From positions 1-64,000 of the forward strand of contig NZ_JBHUEO010000013.1 of NCBI RefSeq assembly GCF_042680885.1: DNA of 64,000 nucleotides, written 5' to 3'. A program made the translations under genes and the position numbers. The first letter of the stretch is position 1; each line of letters opens with the position of its first letter. The DNA is from Siminovitchia sediminis. GTDB taxonomy: Bacteria > Bacillota > Bacilli > Bacillales > Bacillaceae_C. Shown here piece after piece: positions 25,517-34,105 of the stretch. A model generated the notes under the pieces. It ran no database searches, had not been told where the DNA came from, and saw nothing but the letters and a program-made list of their open reading frames with translations.

Positions 25517-26926
25517 TCAAGAGTTAAAAACCTCAGCATGATTAGTTCGATAACTCAACGGATTTGTACTCTCCCAGGCATACCCCATTTGAAATAGTAA
25601 TTGTTCAGAAAAATGTTTTCCAATCAATTGCATACCTGCAGGAAGTCCCTTAGAATCGAGTCCCATTGGAACACATAAGCTCGGTATTCCTGTTAAATTG
25701 GCAGGGACAGTAAATGGCAAACCGTTTCTTACGACTTCCAAATTTTGACTAACCCAATTCTTACTGAATGCGGGAGTCGTGATAGGGGTAGTTGGGCCTA
25801 ATATGGTATCAACATCCTTAAAGGCTTCATTAAATGCCTTTGTTAGCCTTCTTCGGGCTTGCTGGGCTCTGAGGTATTTTGGTGTAGGCAGCAATGAACC
25901 GGATAAAAGGAGAGCCCGACTGTCAGCTGCATAATCCTGTAAATGAGTCTGTAGCCATTGTTGATGAATGGTGGCACCTTCTCCTGTTGCAGTCGCGTAG
26001 CCAGAAAATGTTGCCAAAGATAATTCTGGCATCACTATTTCTCTTACTTCTGCTCCCAAAGCCTTTAGGGTTGATATCGCATGGGTAAAGAGTTTTTCTA
26101 TATCTGGTTCTAATCCCTCTAAATAGTAAGTAGGAATACCAATTTTTAAACCTCTGATCCCTTTACCTAGATTAGCGGTGTAATCTTTAAAAGGTACATT
26201 CAGGCTTAGAGGGTCTTTGGGGTCATAGCCTGCCATGGAGTTAAGCATTAACGCCAAATCCGAAACTGACCGTGCGAATGGGCCTCCATCATCCATGGAA
26301 AGGGTTGTCGGGACAATCCCATAGGTACTAACAAGCCCAATTGTAGGCTTTAATCCGTAAACGCCACACATAGCCGCAGGTATCCGATTAGAACCCCACG
26401 TATCGGTTCCAGTTGCAAGCGTTGCCATACCCGCGGCTAACGCGGCGGCACTGCCACTGCTTGATCCACCTGTCATATAATGCGTGTTCCAAGGGTTTCG
26501 TACAGCACCATAAGTCGGGTTAATCCCGGTTGAACCAAGCCCAAGTTGATGCATGTTTAGCTTTCCTAACATAATTCCGCCGGATCCTAATAGTTTTTTT
26601 ACTGTTGTTGCCGTTTTATTGGGGATATAATTTGCAAAAATCTTTTCCCCAGAAGTAGTCCGAATCCCTTTTGTTTCAAAATTGTCTTTGATGCCGATTG
26701 GTATCCCGTGGAGAGGTCCCTTATATTGACCCTGCATAATGCTGTTTTCTGCTTCTTTTGCCTGCTTGAGGGCTAACTCATTTAGTTTTGTAATATACGA
26801 ATTTATGATAGGATCGATTTTCTCCATCCGGTTTAATAGATGTTTTGTTAATTCTACAGGGGACAGCTGCCTTGTTTGTATGAGTGGCGATAGTTCTGTT
26901 GCTGGTAAGTACGCTAAATCAGTCAT
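25517..26926 (-). CDS. Amidase-signature hydrolase (AtzE/GatA-like)
   Basis: 469-residue amidase-signature enzyme. The Ser-cisSer-Lys triad is visible: Lys in GIPIGIKDNFE (near 79), the cis-serine in the glycine/serine-rich GGSSSGSAAALAAG (near 153), and the nucleophile in GTDTWGSNRIPA (near 178), where the usual GGSxRxPA has Trp for Gly. The protein resembles the GatA/AtzE branch. Its ATG overlaps the stop of a 62-codon gene by four bases (ATGA), the arrangement seen for small AtzG/GatC-type subunits. The substrate is unknown; an imide, biuret-like or small amide is possible. A hairpin at 25463-25490 lies downstream. Confidence 0.9.
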   Translation of the reverse strand: MTDLAYLPATELSPLIQTRQLSPVELTKHLLNRMEKIDPIINSYITKLNELALKQAKEAENSIMQGQYKGPLHGIPIGIKDNFETKGIRTTSGEKIFANYIPNKTATTVKKLLGSGGIMLGKLNMHQLGLGSTGINPTYGAVRNPWNTHYMTGGSSSGSAAALAAGMATLATGTDTWGSNRIPAAMCGVYGLKPTIGLVSTYGIVPTTLSMDDGGPFARSVSDLALMLNSMAGYDPKDPLSLNVPFKDYTANLGKGIRGLKIGIPTYYLEGLEPDIEKLFTHAISTLKALGAEVREIVMPELSLATFSGYATATGEGATIHQQWLQTHLQDYAADSRALLLSGSLLPTPKYLRAQQARRRLTKAFNEAFKDVDTILGPTTPITTPAFSKNWVSQNLEVVRNGLPFTVPANLTGIPSLCVPMGLDSKGLPAGMQLIGKHFSEQLLFQMGYAWESTNPLSYRTNHAEVFNS

Positions 26927-27111
26927 GGCACCAACAACTCCTTATCAAAAATGGTTATGGGGTTTTCAAAGTTAAGACTTGGAAGTTTTTTTAGCGGTGC
27001 TTCCGCCTGATTGATTATAGAGAGTATGTTATAAATATGGTGTATTTCATTTTCGTTAACAGGTATTCCTTGTAAATATAATCCTTGAGCCAAATAACTT
27101 TTATAATCCAC
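26923..27111 (-). CDS. AtzG-like (DUF4089) small amidase subunit
   Basis: 62-residue acidic helical protein. The pattern, a hydrophobic helix (LAQGLYLQGIPVNENE), a second amphipathic helix (IHHIYNILSIINQAEAPL) and a terminal segment with a PxxxF motif (NPITIFDKE), matches the AtzG/GatC-like subunits that pair with amidase-signature enzymes such as 1-carboxybiuret hydrolase AtzE. The start is GTG at 27111, 9 nt after AGGAGG. The 4-nt overlap with the amidase indicates translational coupling and one-to-one assembly. I recognise the family from pattern and context, not from a search. Confidence 0.65.
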   Translation of the reverse strand: MDYKSYLAQGLYLQGIPVNENEIHHIYNILSIINQAEAPLKKLPSLNFENPITIFDKELLVP

Positions 27112-27863
27112 TACATTTTTCCTCCTGATGTATTATTCGGATTGACTTTTCTCTCAGTCTGGGTAAGTAGATGTAACCACTATATGCCGTTGTTATAAGA
27201 AAGTTCCGGAAAATATGCTGTTAAATATCTCGTTGGGGGTTATCATAGACAAACTGCATCGGTTCTTTTGATTTTTAGTTAGAAACCGTGTGTAGCAAAG
27301 TCATTTGAAGGGAAAAGAGACATATGAAGAGGTGATTGCATAAAAAGGTTGGGGAATCAGCTTATATAGGGATTGAACTTGGGCATTATAGGCTATTATC
27401 TTTCTTTATCACTTGGTTATTATTAAGCAAAATACAGGCAGAAAATTGGAAATATAAACGGAGTGCTTATTCTACCCCTATATTTCCGCAAGCTTTCATC
27501 TAGCCCAAAATATCAATAATCAGTCCAATCATTCGTCGTTTGAAATGCTTTGAATAAGTGAGTACTTAAGAGGAAATTGAACAAATCTGAGTGTATGTGG
27601 CATATAAATAGCGGTTTCATTTGGAAATTTTGGGTTTACATTCATTTATGAATAACCAGGGCTTTATGTGGAAAGGTGACCATGATAGGCCCCTATGCCA
27701 GGCAAGCTATGAGTTTGCCGTGCTGACCATAGAAGCCTCATGATACATATGCATAAAAATACACAGATAATCTGGTTTTCTTAATTACATTTCATACAAA
27801 AGTTCATTGCTAAATTCAATCTGAGAAGTTTAGTTTAAAGCACTCTTGGCTCGTTCTGTTTAC
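27112..27863. other. Gene-free A/T-rich gap
   Basis: 750 bp with only short open frames and no ribosome sites in useful positions. I see no repeats, promoter of consensus quality or RNA structure that I would defend. Composition resembles the flanking catalase-amidase stretch. Confidence 0.5.
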
Positions 27864-28391
27864 TTAGTCATCCTTCCGGTCTACTTCTTTCCCAATGATT
27901 TTCCCGCTGTTTGCATCTATTTTGATTTCCACTTCATTTTTTCCAGTTTTAATTTCAATCTCATAGTGACCATCATCATATTCAGCCTCTTTCACTTCTC
28001 CGGGTGTATCTTTCAAGGCTGTTTCTACTGCTTCTTCAAGGGAAATGAAGGAATTGTTACTTGCAGGATGATCATTTTCATCATCGTCCTCTTTGTCTGC
28101 CTCCAAAATTTCACCTGTCACCGCATGGATGTCCAAATCGATCTCACCTTGGTCCTCCAGCACTAATTCTATCTCGTAAACGTAATGGCCATCGTCCTTT
28201 TCCAGTTCAATTTCTTTTAGTTTGCCTCCAAATTGGTTCAATGCGATTTTCTTTGCTTCTTCATCTGTAATAAAGTTTGCTTTTTTTGCTGCATGAGTAT
28301 GATCTGATTTTGAAGCTGCACCTACTCCGATGGCTCCGCCTAAAACAATCAATCCCGCAATCGTTCCAGTCAACAATTTTCTTTTCATCAT
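27864..28391 (-). CDS. Exported protein with two PepSY domains
   Basis: 175-residue protein with an N-terminal signal or membrane anchor (LLTGTIAGLIVLGGAIGVGA) followed by two PepSY domains: ITDEEAKKIALNQFGGKLKEIELEKDD with GHYVYEIELV and the DIHAVTGEILE end, then FISLEEAVETALKDTPGEVKEAEYDD with YEIEIKTG and DANSGKIIGKEV. The mature part is very acidic. PepSY proteins of this layout sit at the cell surface and are thought to inhibit peptidases or act as sensory decoys. AGGAGGG lies 9 nt before the tandem ATGs at 28391/28388. The frame stays open further upstream, but without a ribosome site. Confidence 0.85.
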   Translation of the reverse strand: MMKRKLLTGTIAGLIVLGGAIGVGAASKSDHTHAAKKANFITDEEAKKIALNQFGGKLKEIELEKDDGHYVYEIELVLEDQGEIDLDIHAVTGEILEADKEDDDENDHPASNNSFISLEEAVETALKDTPGEVKEAEYDDGHYEIEIKTGKNEVEIKIDANSGKIIGKEVDRKDD

Positions 28392-28710
28392 GGTTGCTGT
28401 CCCTCCTCTTTGTTCTAATTTCATCTTACTTACTGAATATGAGGGATTTCTGATAAGAAAATGAGAAATTGATGAGAAAGAGGCCATTGCATATACATGC
28501 AGAGAAATCACAAAGCGGGAATGTGTTAATTTGACGGCAGAACTCTCAATCTGATCAAATCCGGCTTTCAGTGATGAATAGATTAGTCTTCTACAGTTCA
28601 AAAGCAGATCGGAACATGATCGGGCGAGAAAAGCGTAATTTACTTACTTTTTCTCGCCTGAACCATTCATTTCACACTAAAAACTTTTGAACTGAAAGTA
28701 CCTCCCTAAA

Positions 28711-30117
28711 TTATTTCTTCTTTACCGGCCATTCCCGAAACGTAAACGGTATACCGATCATCCTTGCCGTCAGTTCATCGTAGGAAACCAGGTCCTTTCG
28801 GGAGAGTTCATCTAATGATCGCTTTCCCATGGCGCGCAGAGCTTCTTTCATTTCCTCTATGCTGGCGGTCAGGAATTTTTCTGCAGAACGGGTTCCTTCC
28901 TCCACCTTGAATTGATTGATGTGTTTTCCTTCATGCCAGACGATTTGGGTCGGCGGTTCGAAGGGGAGGGCGCGTGTAACCTGAGTATGGGAAACGGCAT
29001 ATAACATGACCGATCCTAAGTAGACTGCGTCAGCTCCGAGTGCCAATACTTTTAAAAAGTGTCCCGGTACCATGAGCCCTCCTGAGACAATCAAACTGAC
29101 CCGTCCTTTCATCTTTCTTTTTGTCAGGTGGTTTGCTGCCCTTACGACCGCATGCAAAGTTGGAATACCAAAATCATCGGCCATTATGGGAGGACCAGAG
29201 TGGGTGGCTGCCTGTGCGCCGTCCACCGCAATGAAATCAACACCCATTTCCAGAAGGTGATCGATGTCTTCTTCAATTTTTCCGCCAGCACCAATTTTTG
29301 CACCGATAGGCACGCCGCCTGATAGGTCGCGCAATTCCTTCACGAGTTCCTTCAAATCCTTTAAAGTCTGATTGTCAAAAAAATGTTCATGGATGACTGC
29401 TATTTCATCTTTTTTTAAGTTCATGATCTCCCGGGCTTTGCCAGTCAAGTTTTCTGGAGAAATTTTTGTACCCATCCCCATTTTAGCTCCTTGCCCCAGC
29501 TTAATTTCAATCATGTCCGCCTGTTTAATCAACTTTTCTTCTTTTCCCCATTCCGTTTTGGAAAATTGAAGAATGTATTTTCCGGCCGCTTTCAACTCTT
29601 CATCCAAAACGGGGCCTTCACCGGAATTGATGGCTGTGCCTGCCTTATTGGCTGCACCGGCTAAAGCAATCCTGGCTTGTTCGCTGAGTCCCACGCCAAA
29701 GGCCATGCCGCTGATCATTAACGGAATTTTAATTGTCATTGGTTTTTTGGCCCTGGGTCCAATCGTAACACTGACATCTACATTTTCTTCACCTGAAACC
29801 GGAAATGGAGTAGTCTGTGCAGGCAGAAATGTAATGGTATCCAAATGCGGCCAGGTTTTGGACGAGCCAAGAGGGCGGTGCAGCAGATCCCCTGTAGCTG
29901 AACGCAGATTATTTTCCAGGACATTCTGAATGCCAATGTGCCTAAGGCCGGGAAGCAGTTCAATGAGGTTCTCCTGGTAGCTGTCGGAGAAGAGAATTTT
30001 TGTACTCCCTTTAACCACTTTTTTTGCGATCCAACGCCAGAACAAAAGTCCAAATAACATTCCGATAAACATGAGAACAACTAGCACAAAGGTGATATAG
30101 GACAATATTTGAGCCAC
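28711..30117 (-). CDS. FMN-binding glutamate synthase-family protein (YerD-like)
   Basis: 468-residue protein. An N-terminal membrane helix (about residues 7-32) precedes a glutamate-synthase central/FMN barrel: SGMAFGVGLSEQARIALAGAANKAG, INSGEGP, IEIKLGQGAKMGMGTKI, and the phosphate-binding end VSGGLMVPGHFLKVLALGADAVYLG. It lacks the amidotransferase domain and the cysteine cluster of full GltB, as in B. subtilis YerD. The exact reaction of these stand-alone proteins is not established. I start it at GTG 30117, eight bases after GGAGG; a TTG at 30132 is also in frame but contains that ribosome site. A DUF2071 gene is divergent. Confidence 0.88.
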   Translation of the reverse strand: MAQILSYITFVLVVLMFIGMLFGLLFWRWIAKKVVKGSTKILFSDSYQENLIELLPGLRHIGIQNVLENNLRSATGDLLHRPLGSSKTWPHLDTITFLPAQTTPFPVSGEENVDVSVTIGPRAKKPMTIKIPLMISGMAFGVGLSEQARIALAGAANKAGTAINSGEGPVLDEELKAAGKYILQFSKTEWGKEEKLIKQADMIEIKLGQGAKMGMGTKISPENLTGKAREIMNLKKDEIAVIHEHFFDNQTLKDLKELVKELRDLSGGVPIGAKIGAGGKIEEDIDHLLEMGVDFIAVDGAQAATHSGPPIMADDFGIPTLHAVVRAANHLTKRKMKGRVSLIVSGGLMVPGHFLKVLALGADAVYLGSVMLYAVSHTQVTRALPFEPPTQIVWHEGKHINQFKVEEGTRSAEKFLTASIEEMKEALRAMGKRSLDELSRKDLVSYDELTARMIGIPFTFREWPVKKK

Positions 30118-30255
30118 ATACTTGTCCTCCAAACTTTTTCGAATTTGTCTTTGTATTCTTCCTCAGAAGGGAAGAAAGTATGTCCAATGAAGCTTGGTAT
30201 AGATTACCGGCCATTGCACACATTAATTGTAAACGCTGGAAAGGAAGGGAAGATC

Positions 30256-30984
30256 ATGGACTTATACAAAGAAACCGCCCACCGTCCAATTCCGCTTCCG
30301 CCGAACAATTGGATCATGCGGCAGTCATGGCGAAATGCGCTGTTTCTCCATTGGCCGGTCCATCCGAACCAGCTGCAGCCGCTTCTTCCATCCTCCGTCG
30401 TGATCGATACATATGAAGGCTCTGCCTGGATCGGTATTGTGGCTTTTTGGATGAAAGGGATTTACTTTCGCGGGATACCCTTTCTTTCTGTAATCCCTCC
30501 CTTTGCCGAAATGAATGTTCGTACATATGTCCGTTATAATGGGAAGCCGGGTGTCTTTTTCATTACGTTGGACGTCGGAGACTGGGCTTCCCTGAATATC
30601 GCAAAAAAGTGGTATCGGCTGCCGTATCATACGGCGGATGTTCAGATTCAGCAGACAGGCTCCGTCATTTCCTATACGAACGCCCGCAAATATGAGCCTG
30701 TATTTTTCGAAGGAAGCTGTACTCCGGCTTCAGAAGTGTTTTTTCCGAAAGAGGGAACGCTGGATCATTTTCTCACTGAGAAATATTGCTTTTACACCAC
30801 CAAAAATAAACAGGATCTCTATCACGGAGATATCCATCATCAGCCATGGCCGCTGCAAAAAGCAGAAATAGAGATTGGCAAAAACACACTTTTATCAACA
30901 TTAAATATCCGTGCGGATGAGAGGCCCATTGCTCATTTTTCTAAAGGAGTCGATTCCCTCATGTGGAACGTAAAAAAACTGTAA
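30256..30984 (+). CDS. DUF2071 (YqjF-like) protein
   Basis: 242-residue soluble protein of the DUF2071 family. The recognisable start is RPIPLPPNNWIMRQSWRNALFLHWPVHPNQLQPLLP, continuing with the paired strands GSAWIGIVAFWM, EMNVRTYVRY and GKPGVFFITLDV. B. subtilis YqjF is the close relative. The family adopts an acetoacetate-decarboxylase-like fold, but no activity is known to me. I choose the ATG at 30256, which has GGAAGGGA upstream, rather than the long upstream open frame. It is followed after 80 bp by germination operon 1, which has its own sigma-G-like promoter. Confidence 0.87.
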   Translation: MDLYKETAHRPIPLPPNNWIMRQSWRNALFLHWPVHPNQLQPLLPSSVVIDTYEGSAWIGIVAFWMKGIYFRGIPFLSVIPPFAEMNVRTYVRYNGKPGVFFITLDVGDWASLNIAKKWYRLPYHTADVQIQQTGSVISYTNARKYEPVFFEGSCTPASEVFFPKEGTLDHFLTEKYCFYTTKNKQDLYHGDIHHQPWPLQKAEIEIGKNTLLSTLNIRADERPIAHFSKGVDSLMWNVKKL

Positions 30985-31001
30985 AAACCGCCATTTTATC
31001 T

Positions 31002-31030
31002 GAATAATAAGGGCTTTTTGTAGAACGATA
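31002..31030 (+). promoter_or_regulatory. Possible sigma-G promoter of germination operon 1
   Basis: GAATA (31002-31006) fits the -35 GMATR; after 17 bp, AACGATA (31024-31030) fits 4 of 6 fixed positions of CATNMTA. The start codon lies at 31063. The same layout with better bases precedes operon 2. Confidence 0.45.
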
Positions 31031-31062
31031 GGAAAGAAGACATTGGAACGGAGGGGACAGGC

Positions 31063-32646
31063 TTGATACGAAATGTGCAAAAATTGCTAAGAAAAAAAGG
31101 CAATCAAACAAGTCCTGTTCAAAAAGAGCAACCGCCTTCCCATCTGCAGGAAAGACTGGCAACAAGCCTGGAGGAAAACGAACAGGCACTCCGGTCAATC
31201 TATGCGGACTGCTCCGATGTTGTCTTTAGAGATTTTACCTTTTTCGGACATGTTTCTGGCATGGTCATCTATATTGGGGGCCTTACGGATCTGGAGCTGC
31301 TGGATGGAGACATTCTGAAGTCGCTGTTGAAGAAAAACAGCGAAAAGCCAAAAGGATCAATGATTTCGCTCATTGAAAATACCATTTCCTCAACAAAGTT
31401 AGAGAAAATCGACCAATTGTCAGACTGTATTAAAGCAATTTCAACCGGAAATGTCCTTTTACTGGTGGACGGTGCAGATAAAGCTTTTTCACTCGGTCTT
31501 ACAAAATTTCAAAAAAGGGCTATTGAGGAACCGGATGCAGAAAAGGTGATCAGAGGGCCACGCGAAGGGTTTATAGAGTCACTTGAAGTAAACACTTCAT
31601 TGCTTCGCAGGATCATTAAAAGCCCGGCGCTGAAATTAAAAAAGATAAGAATTGGACGATATACGAAAACGGCCATCATCCTTGCCTATATTGAAGGGAT
31701 TGCTGAGCCAAAATTGATAGAGGAGATGGAAAGCAGGCTGCACAGAATTGACATCGATGGAGTACTGGAAAGTGAGTATATTGAAGAGATGATTGAAGAT
31801 AACCCAAATTCTCCTTTTCCGCAGATCCTGTCAACGGAGCGGCCGGATGTAGTGAGTGCTCATTTGCTGGAAGGGCGTGCAGCAATACTGACCGACGGAA
31901 CTCCTCATGCCTTAATTGCTCCCGTTACGTTTTTTTCCATGTTGCAGGCGCCGGATGATTACTACGAACGCTATATCGTTGGCACACTTGTCCGGTGGAT
32001 GAGATATGTCCTTATTATAGCCTCACTATTACTCCCTTCCCTTTATGTTGCCATCACTACGTATCATCAGGAGATGATACCTGACACATTGCTCTTAACC
32101 ATTGCCAGTGCAAGGGAGAGCGTGCCCTATCCGGCTTTGGTGGAAGTTATACTGATGGAGGTCATGCTTGAAGCCCTTCGTGAAGCGGGGGTCAGGCTGC
32201 CCAATCAAATTGGAGCTGCCGTAAGTATTGTCGGTGCCTTGGTGATCGGACAGTCAGCCGTACAGGCCGGTTTGGTATCCGCACCAATGGTCATCGTGGT
32301 GGCAACAACAGCGATTGCTTCTTTCCTGGTCCCAAGATATGTTGTAGGATATGCCTTCCGGTATCTTCGTTTTCCATTCATTTTTCTAGCCGGAACACTT
32401 GGTATTCTGGGTATCATGTTGGGAGTGTTAGTCATGATTATTCATTTGTGTTCACTCCGATCCTTTGGAGAGACTTATTTACAGCCTTTAGCTCCTTTGA
32501 AAAAGCGAGAGCTGAAAGATGTCCTCTGGAGATCACCTTTTTGGATGATGGAAAAGCGGCCTCAATTCAACAAGAATATCAATGTACAGCGGCAAACGCC
32601 TAACCTTCAGCCCGGTCCCTATCGTCCGGGTGAAACGGACAGTTAG
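31063..32646 (+). CDS. Spore germinant receptor A subunit (GerA/GerK-A family)
   Basis: 527-residue GerXA protein, the largest subunit of a nutrient germinant receptor in the spore inner membrane. Layout is typical: about 240 soluble residues with the conserved DGxDKAFSLG-like strand (LLVDGADKAFSLG), PREGFIESLEVNTSLLRRIIKSP, and GRYTKTAIILAYIEGIA, then four to six membrane helices and the IRLPxxIG-like helix (RLPNQIGAAVSIVGALVIG), and a short cytosolic end. The start is TTG at 31063 with GGAGGGG 5 nt upstream. It leads an A-C-D-B operon expected to be made in the forespore. Germinant specificity cannot be read from the sequence. Confidence 0.95.
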   Translation: MIRNVQKLLRKKGNQTSPVQKEQPPSHLQERLATSLEENEQALRSIYADCSDVVFRDFTFFGHVSGMVIYIGGLTDLELLDGDILKSLLKKNSEKPKGSMISLIENTISSTKLEKIDQLSDCIKAISTGNVLLLVDGADKAFSLGLTKFQKRAIEEPDAEKVIRGPREGFIESLEVNTSLLRRIIKSPALKLKKIRIGRYTKTAIILAYIEGIAEPKLIEEMESRLHRIDIDGVLESEYIEEMIEDNPNSPFPQILSTERPDVVSAHLLEGRAAILTDGTPHALIAPVTFFSMLQAPDDYYERYIVGTLVRWMRYVLIIASLLLPSLYVAITTYHQEMIPDTLLLTIASARESVPYPALVEVILMEVMLEALREAGVRLPNQIGAAVSIVGALVIGQSAVQAGLVSAPMVIVVATTAIASFLVPRYVVGYAFRYLRFPFIFLAGTLGILGIMLGVLVMIIHLCSLRSFGETYLQPLAPLKKRELKDVLWRSPFWMMEKRPQFNKNINVQRQTPNLQPGPYRPGETDS

Positions 32647-32654
32647 CCGGGACG

Positions 32655-33851
32655 GTGAAAATGATGAAAAACAAATCCATTAAAAAGGTCACCTTTATTG
32701 GTTTTTTTACCGGAATGCTGTTACTGCTTAGCGGGTGCTGGGACCGGATTGAAATGAATGATTTGGCTATTGTAACAGCCACGGGTATTGATAAGACCGA
32801 TGATGGTCAAGTAGAGCTGTCGTTGGAAATTTTCATTCCTAAATCTTTTGGCGGCAGTACACTGGGTGGAAGCGGTGGAGGAGGGGGTGCCAGTGGGGAT
32901 ACGACTATGGTCGCATCTCATAAGGGCCGTAATTTTGCCGATGCTCTCTCCAAGCTGCAGACGGAGTTGCCCCGAAAAGTCTTTTGGGGGTCATGCAAGA
33001 TCTTTATATTTGGAGAGGAAGCTGCAAAAGAGGGTATTCAAGAACATTTAGATTTCCTTGCTCGGCATCGGCAGACAAGGGAAAAAGCATTTGTCATGGT
33101 TAGCGAGGGGAAAGCCAAATCTCTTTTAGATGTTAAAAGTACCCTGGAACGTTATTCTGCTGAAACATTAAGGGAAGTATCCAGTCGTGACCGGGGAACA
33201 GGGGTCACTCTGCAGGATCTGGATGAGATGTTAGTGAACAAATACCAAAGCGCCTTCCTTCCTTATGTAACAATAACTGCTGATGAAGATAAGATCACCC
33301 CCAAGCATGTGGTGTTGAATGGAACAGCTATTCTCAAAGAGGATCGAATGATTGGGGTCATTTCTGAATCGGCAAATAGGGGCATACTTTGGTTAAATGG
33401 AAAATTAAAGGATCATACGGTAACTTTTCAGCCAGACGGGGAAAAAGGAAAAATTTCCATCTTTCTTGTTAACATCGACATAAACAAGAAACCGCTGATC
33501 GAAGATGGGGAATGGAAAATGCGGCTCGATATCCAAGCTGAAGGTGCCATCTATCAGAACTCAACGAGCATGACGGTAAATGATCCTAAGGCTGAAAAAA
33601 AAGTAAAAGAAGCTTTTAAAAGTAAAATTCAAAGTCACATTCAGAAATCCCTGGAGGAAACCCAGGAACTCAAAGCGGATATTGCAGGTTATGGAAAAGA
33701 GTTTCACCGCAAGCATCCGCAAGAGTGGACGAGAGTGAAAGAAAACTGGCAAGAGATGTTTCCGGAGATCAAGACTGAATTTAAAATAGATGCGCATATC
33801 CAATGGCCGGGGCTGATCCAGGAACCAATCAAAGGAAGCGGGGCTCAATGA
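32655..33851 (+). CDS. Spore germinant receptor C lipoprotein
   Basis: 398-residue GerXC lipoprotein. The signal peptide ends in LLSGC (lipobox), followed by the family start WDRIEMNDLAIVTATGIDK. The three mixed domains of GerBC-like proteins follow, with the SHKGRNFADALSKLQTELPRKVFWGSCKIFIFGEEAAKEG block in domain one. A Gly/Ser-rich insertion (GGSTLGGSGGGGGASG, near residues 68-84) lies in a surface loop and is longer than usual. GTG at 32655 or ATG at 32661 may start it. It follows the A gene by 8 bp and overlaps the small D gene by ATGA. Confidence 0.94.
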   Translation: MKMMKNKSIKKVTFIGFFTGMLLLLSGCWDRIEMNDLAIVTATGIDKTDDGQVELSLEIFIPKSFGGSTLGGSGGGGGASGDTTMVASHKGRNFADALSKLQTELPRKVFWGSCKIFIFGEEAAKEGIQEHLDFLARHRQTREKAFVMVSEGKAKSLLDVKSTLERYSAETLREVSSRDRGTGVTLQDLDEMLVNKYQSAFLPYVTITADEDKITPKHVVLNGTAILKEDRMIGVISESANRGILWLNGKLKDHTVTFQPDGEKGKISIFLVNIDINKKPLIEDGEWKMRLDIQAEGAIYQNSTSMTVNDPKAEKKVKEAFKSKIQSHIQKSLEETQELKADIAGYGKEFHRKHPQEWTRVKENWQEMFPEIKTEFKIDAHIQWPGLIQEPIKGSGAQ

Positions 33852-34075
33852 AGTTGGAATGGAAACAGCTTTTTTCAACAACCGTTGTCATAGCAATCAT
33901 TATAACTTTACAGTGGCCCAAAATGAAAAATCACCCCGGAAAGGATAAGGGGGTGTTTGTAACCCTTTTGCTTATAGGGCTGGTACTGTCTGCCTTTAAA
34001 CTGGGTCATTTGCCTGGACCCGGGACTTTTCTTAAATGGATATTTGGACCCGTTGGAAAGTGGATAGGAATGTAA
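33848..34075 (+). CDS. Small two-helix germinant receptor D-type subunit
   Basis: 75-residue membrane protein with two predicted helices (about residues 7-24 and 34-54) and a basic loop between them (KMKNHPGKDKG). Small two-helix D genes are known inside several Bacillus and Priestia germinant-receptor operons, where they tune germination rather than recognise germinants. The start ATG overlaps the stop of the C gene (ATGA), and the B gene follows 30 bp later, so the position fits a D subunit. There is no match to any other family that I recognise. Confidence 0.75.
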   Translation: MKLEWKQLFSTTVVIAIIITLQWPKMKNHPGKDKGVFVTLLLIGLVLSAFKLGHLPGPGTFLKWIFGPVGKWIGM

Positions 34076-34105
34076 AGCAGATCGGAGAGAAAGGAAGTGG
34101 GAGTT

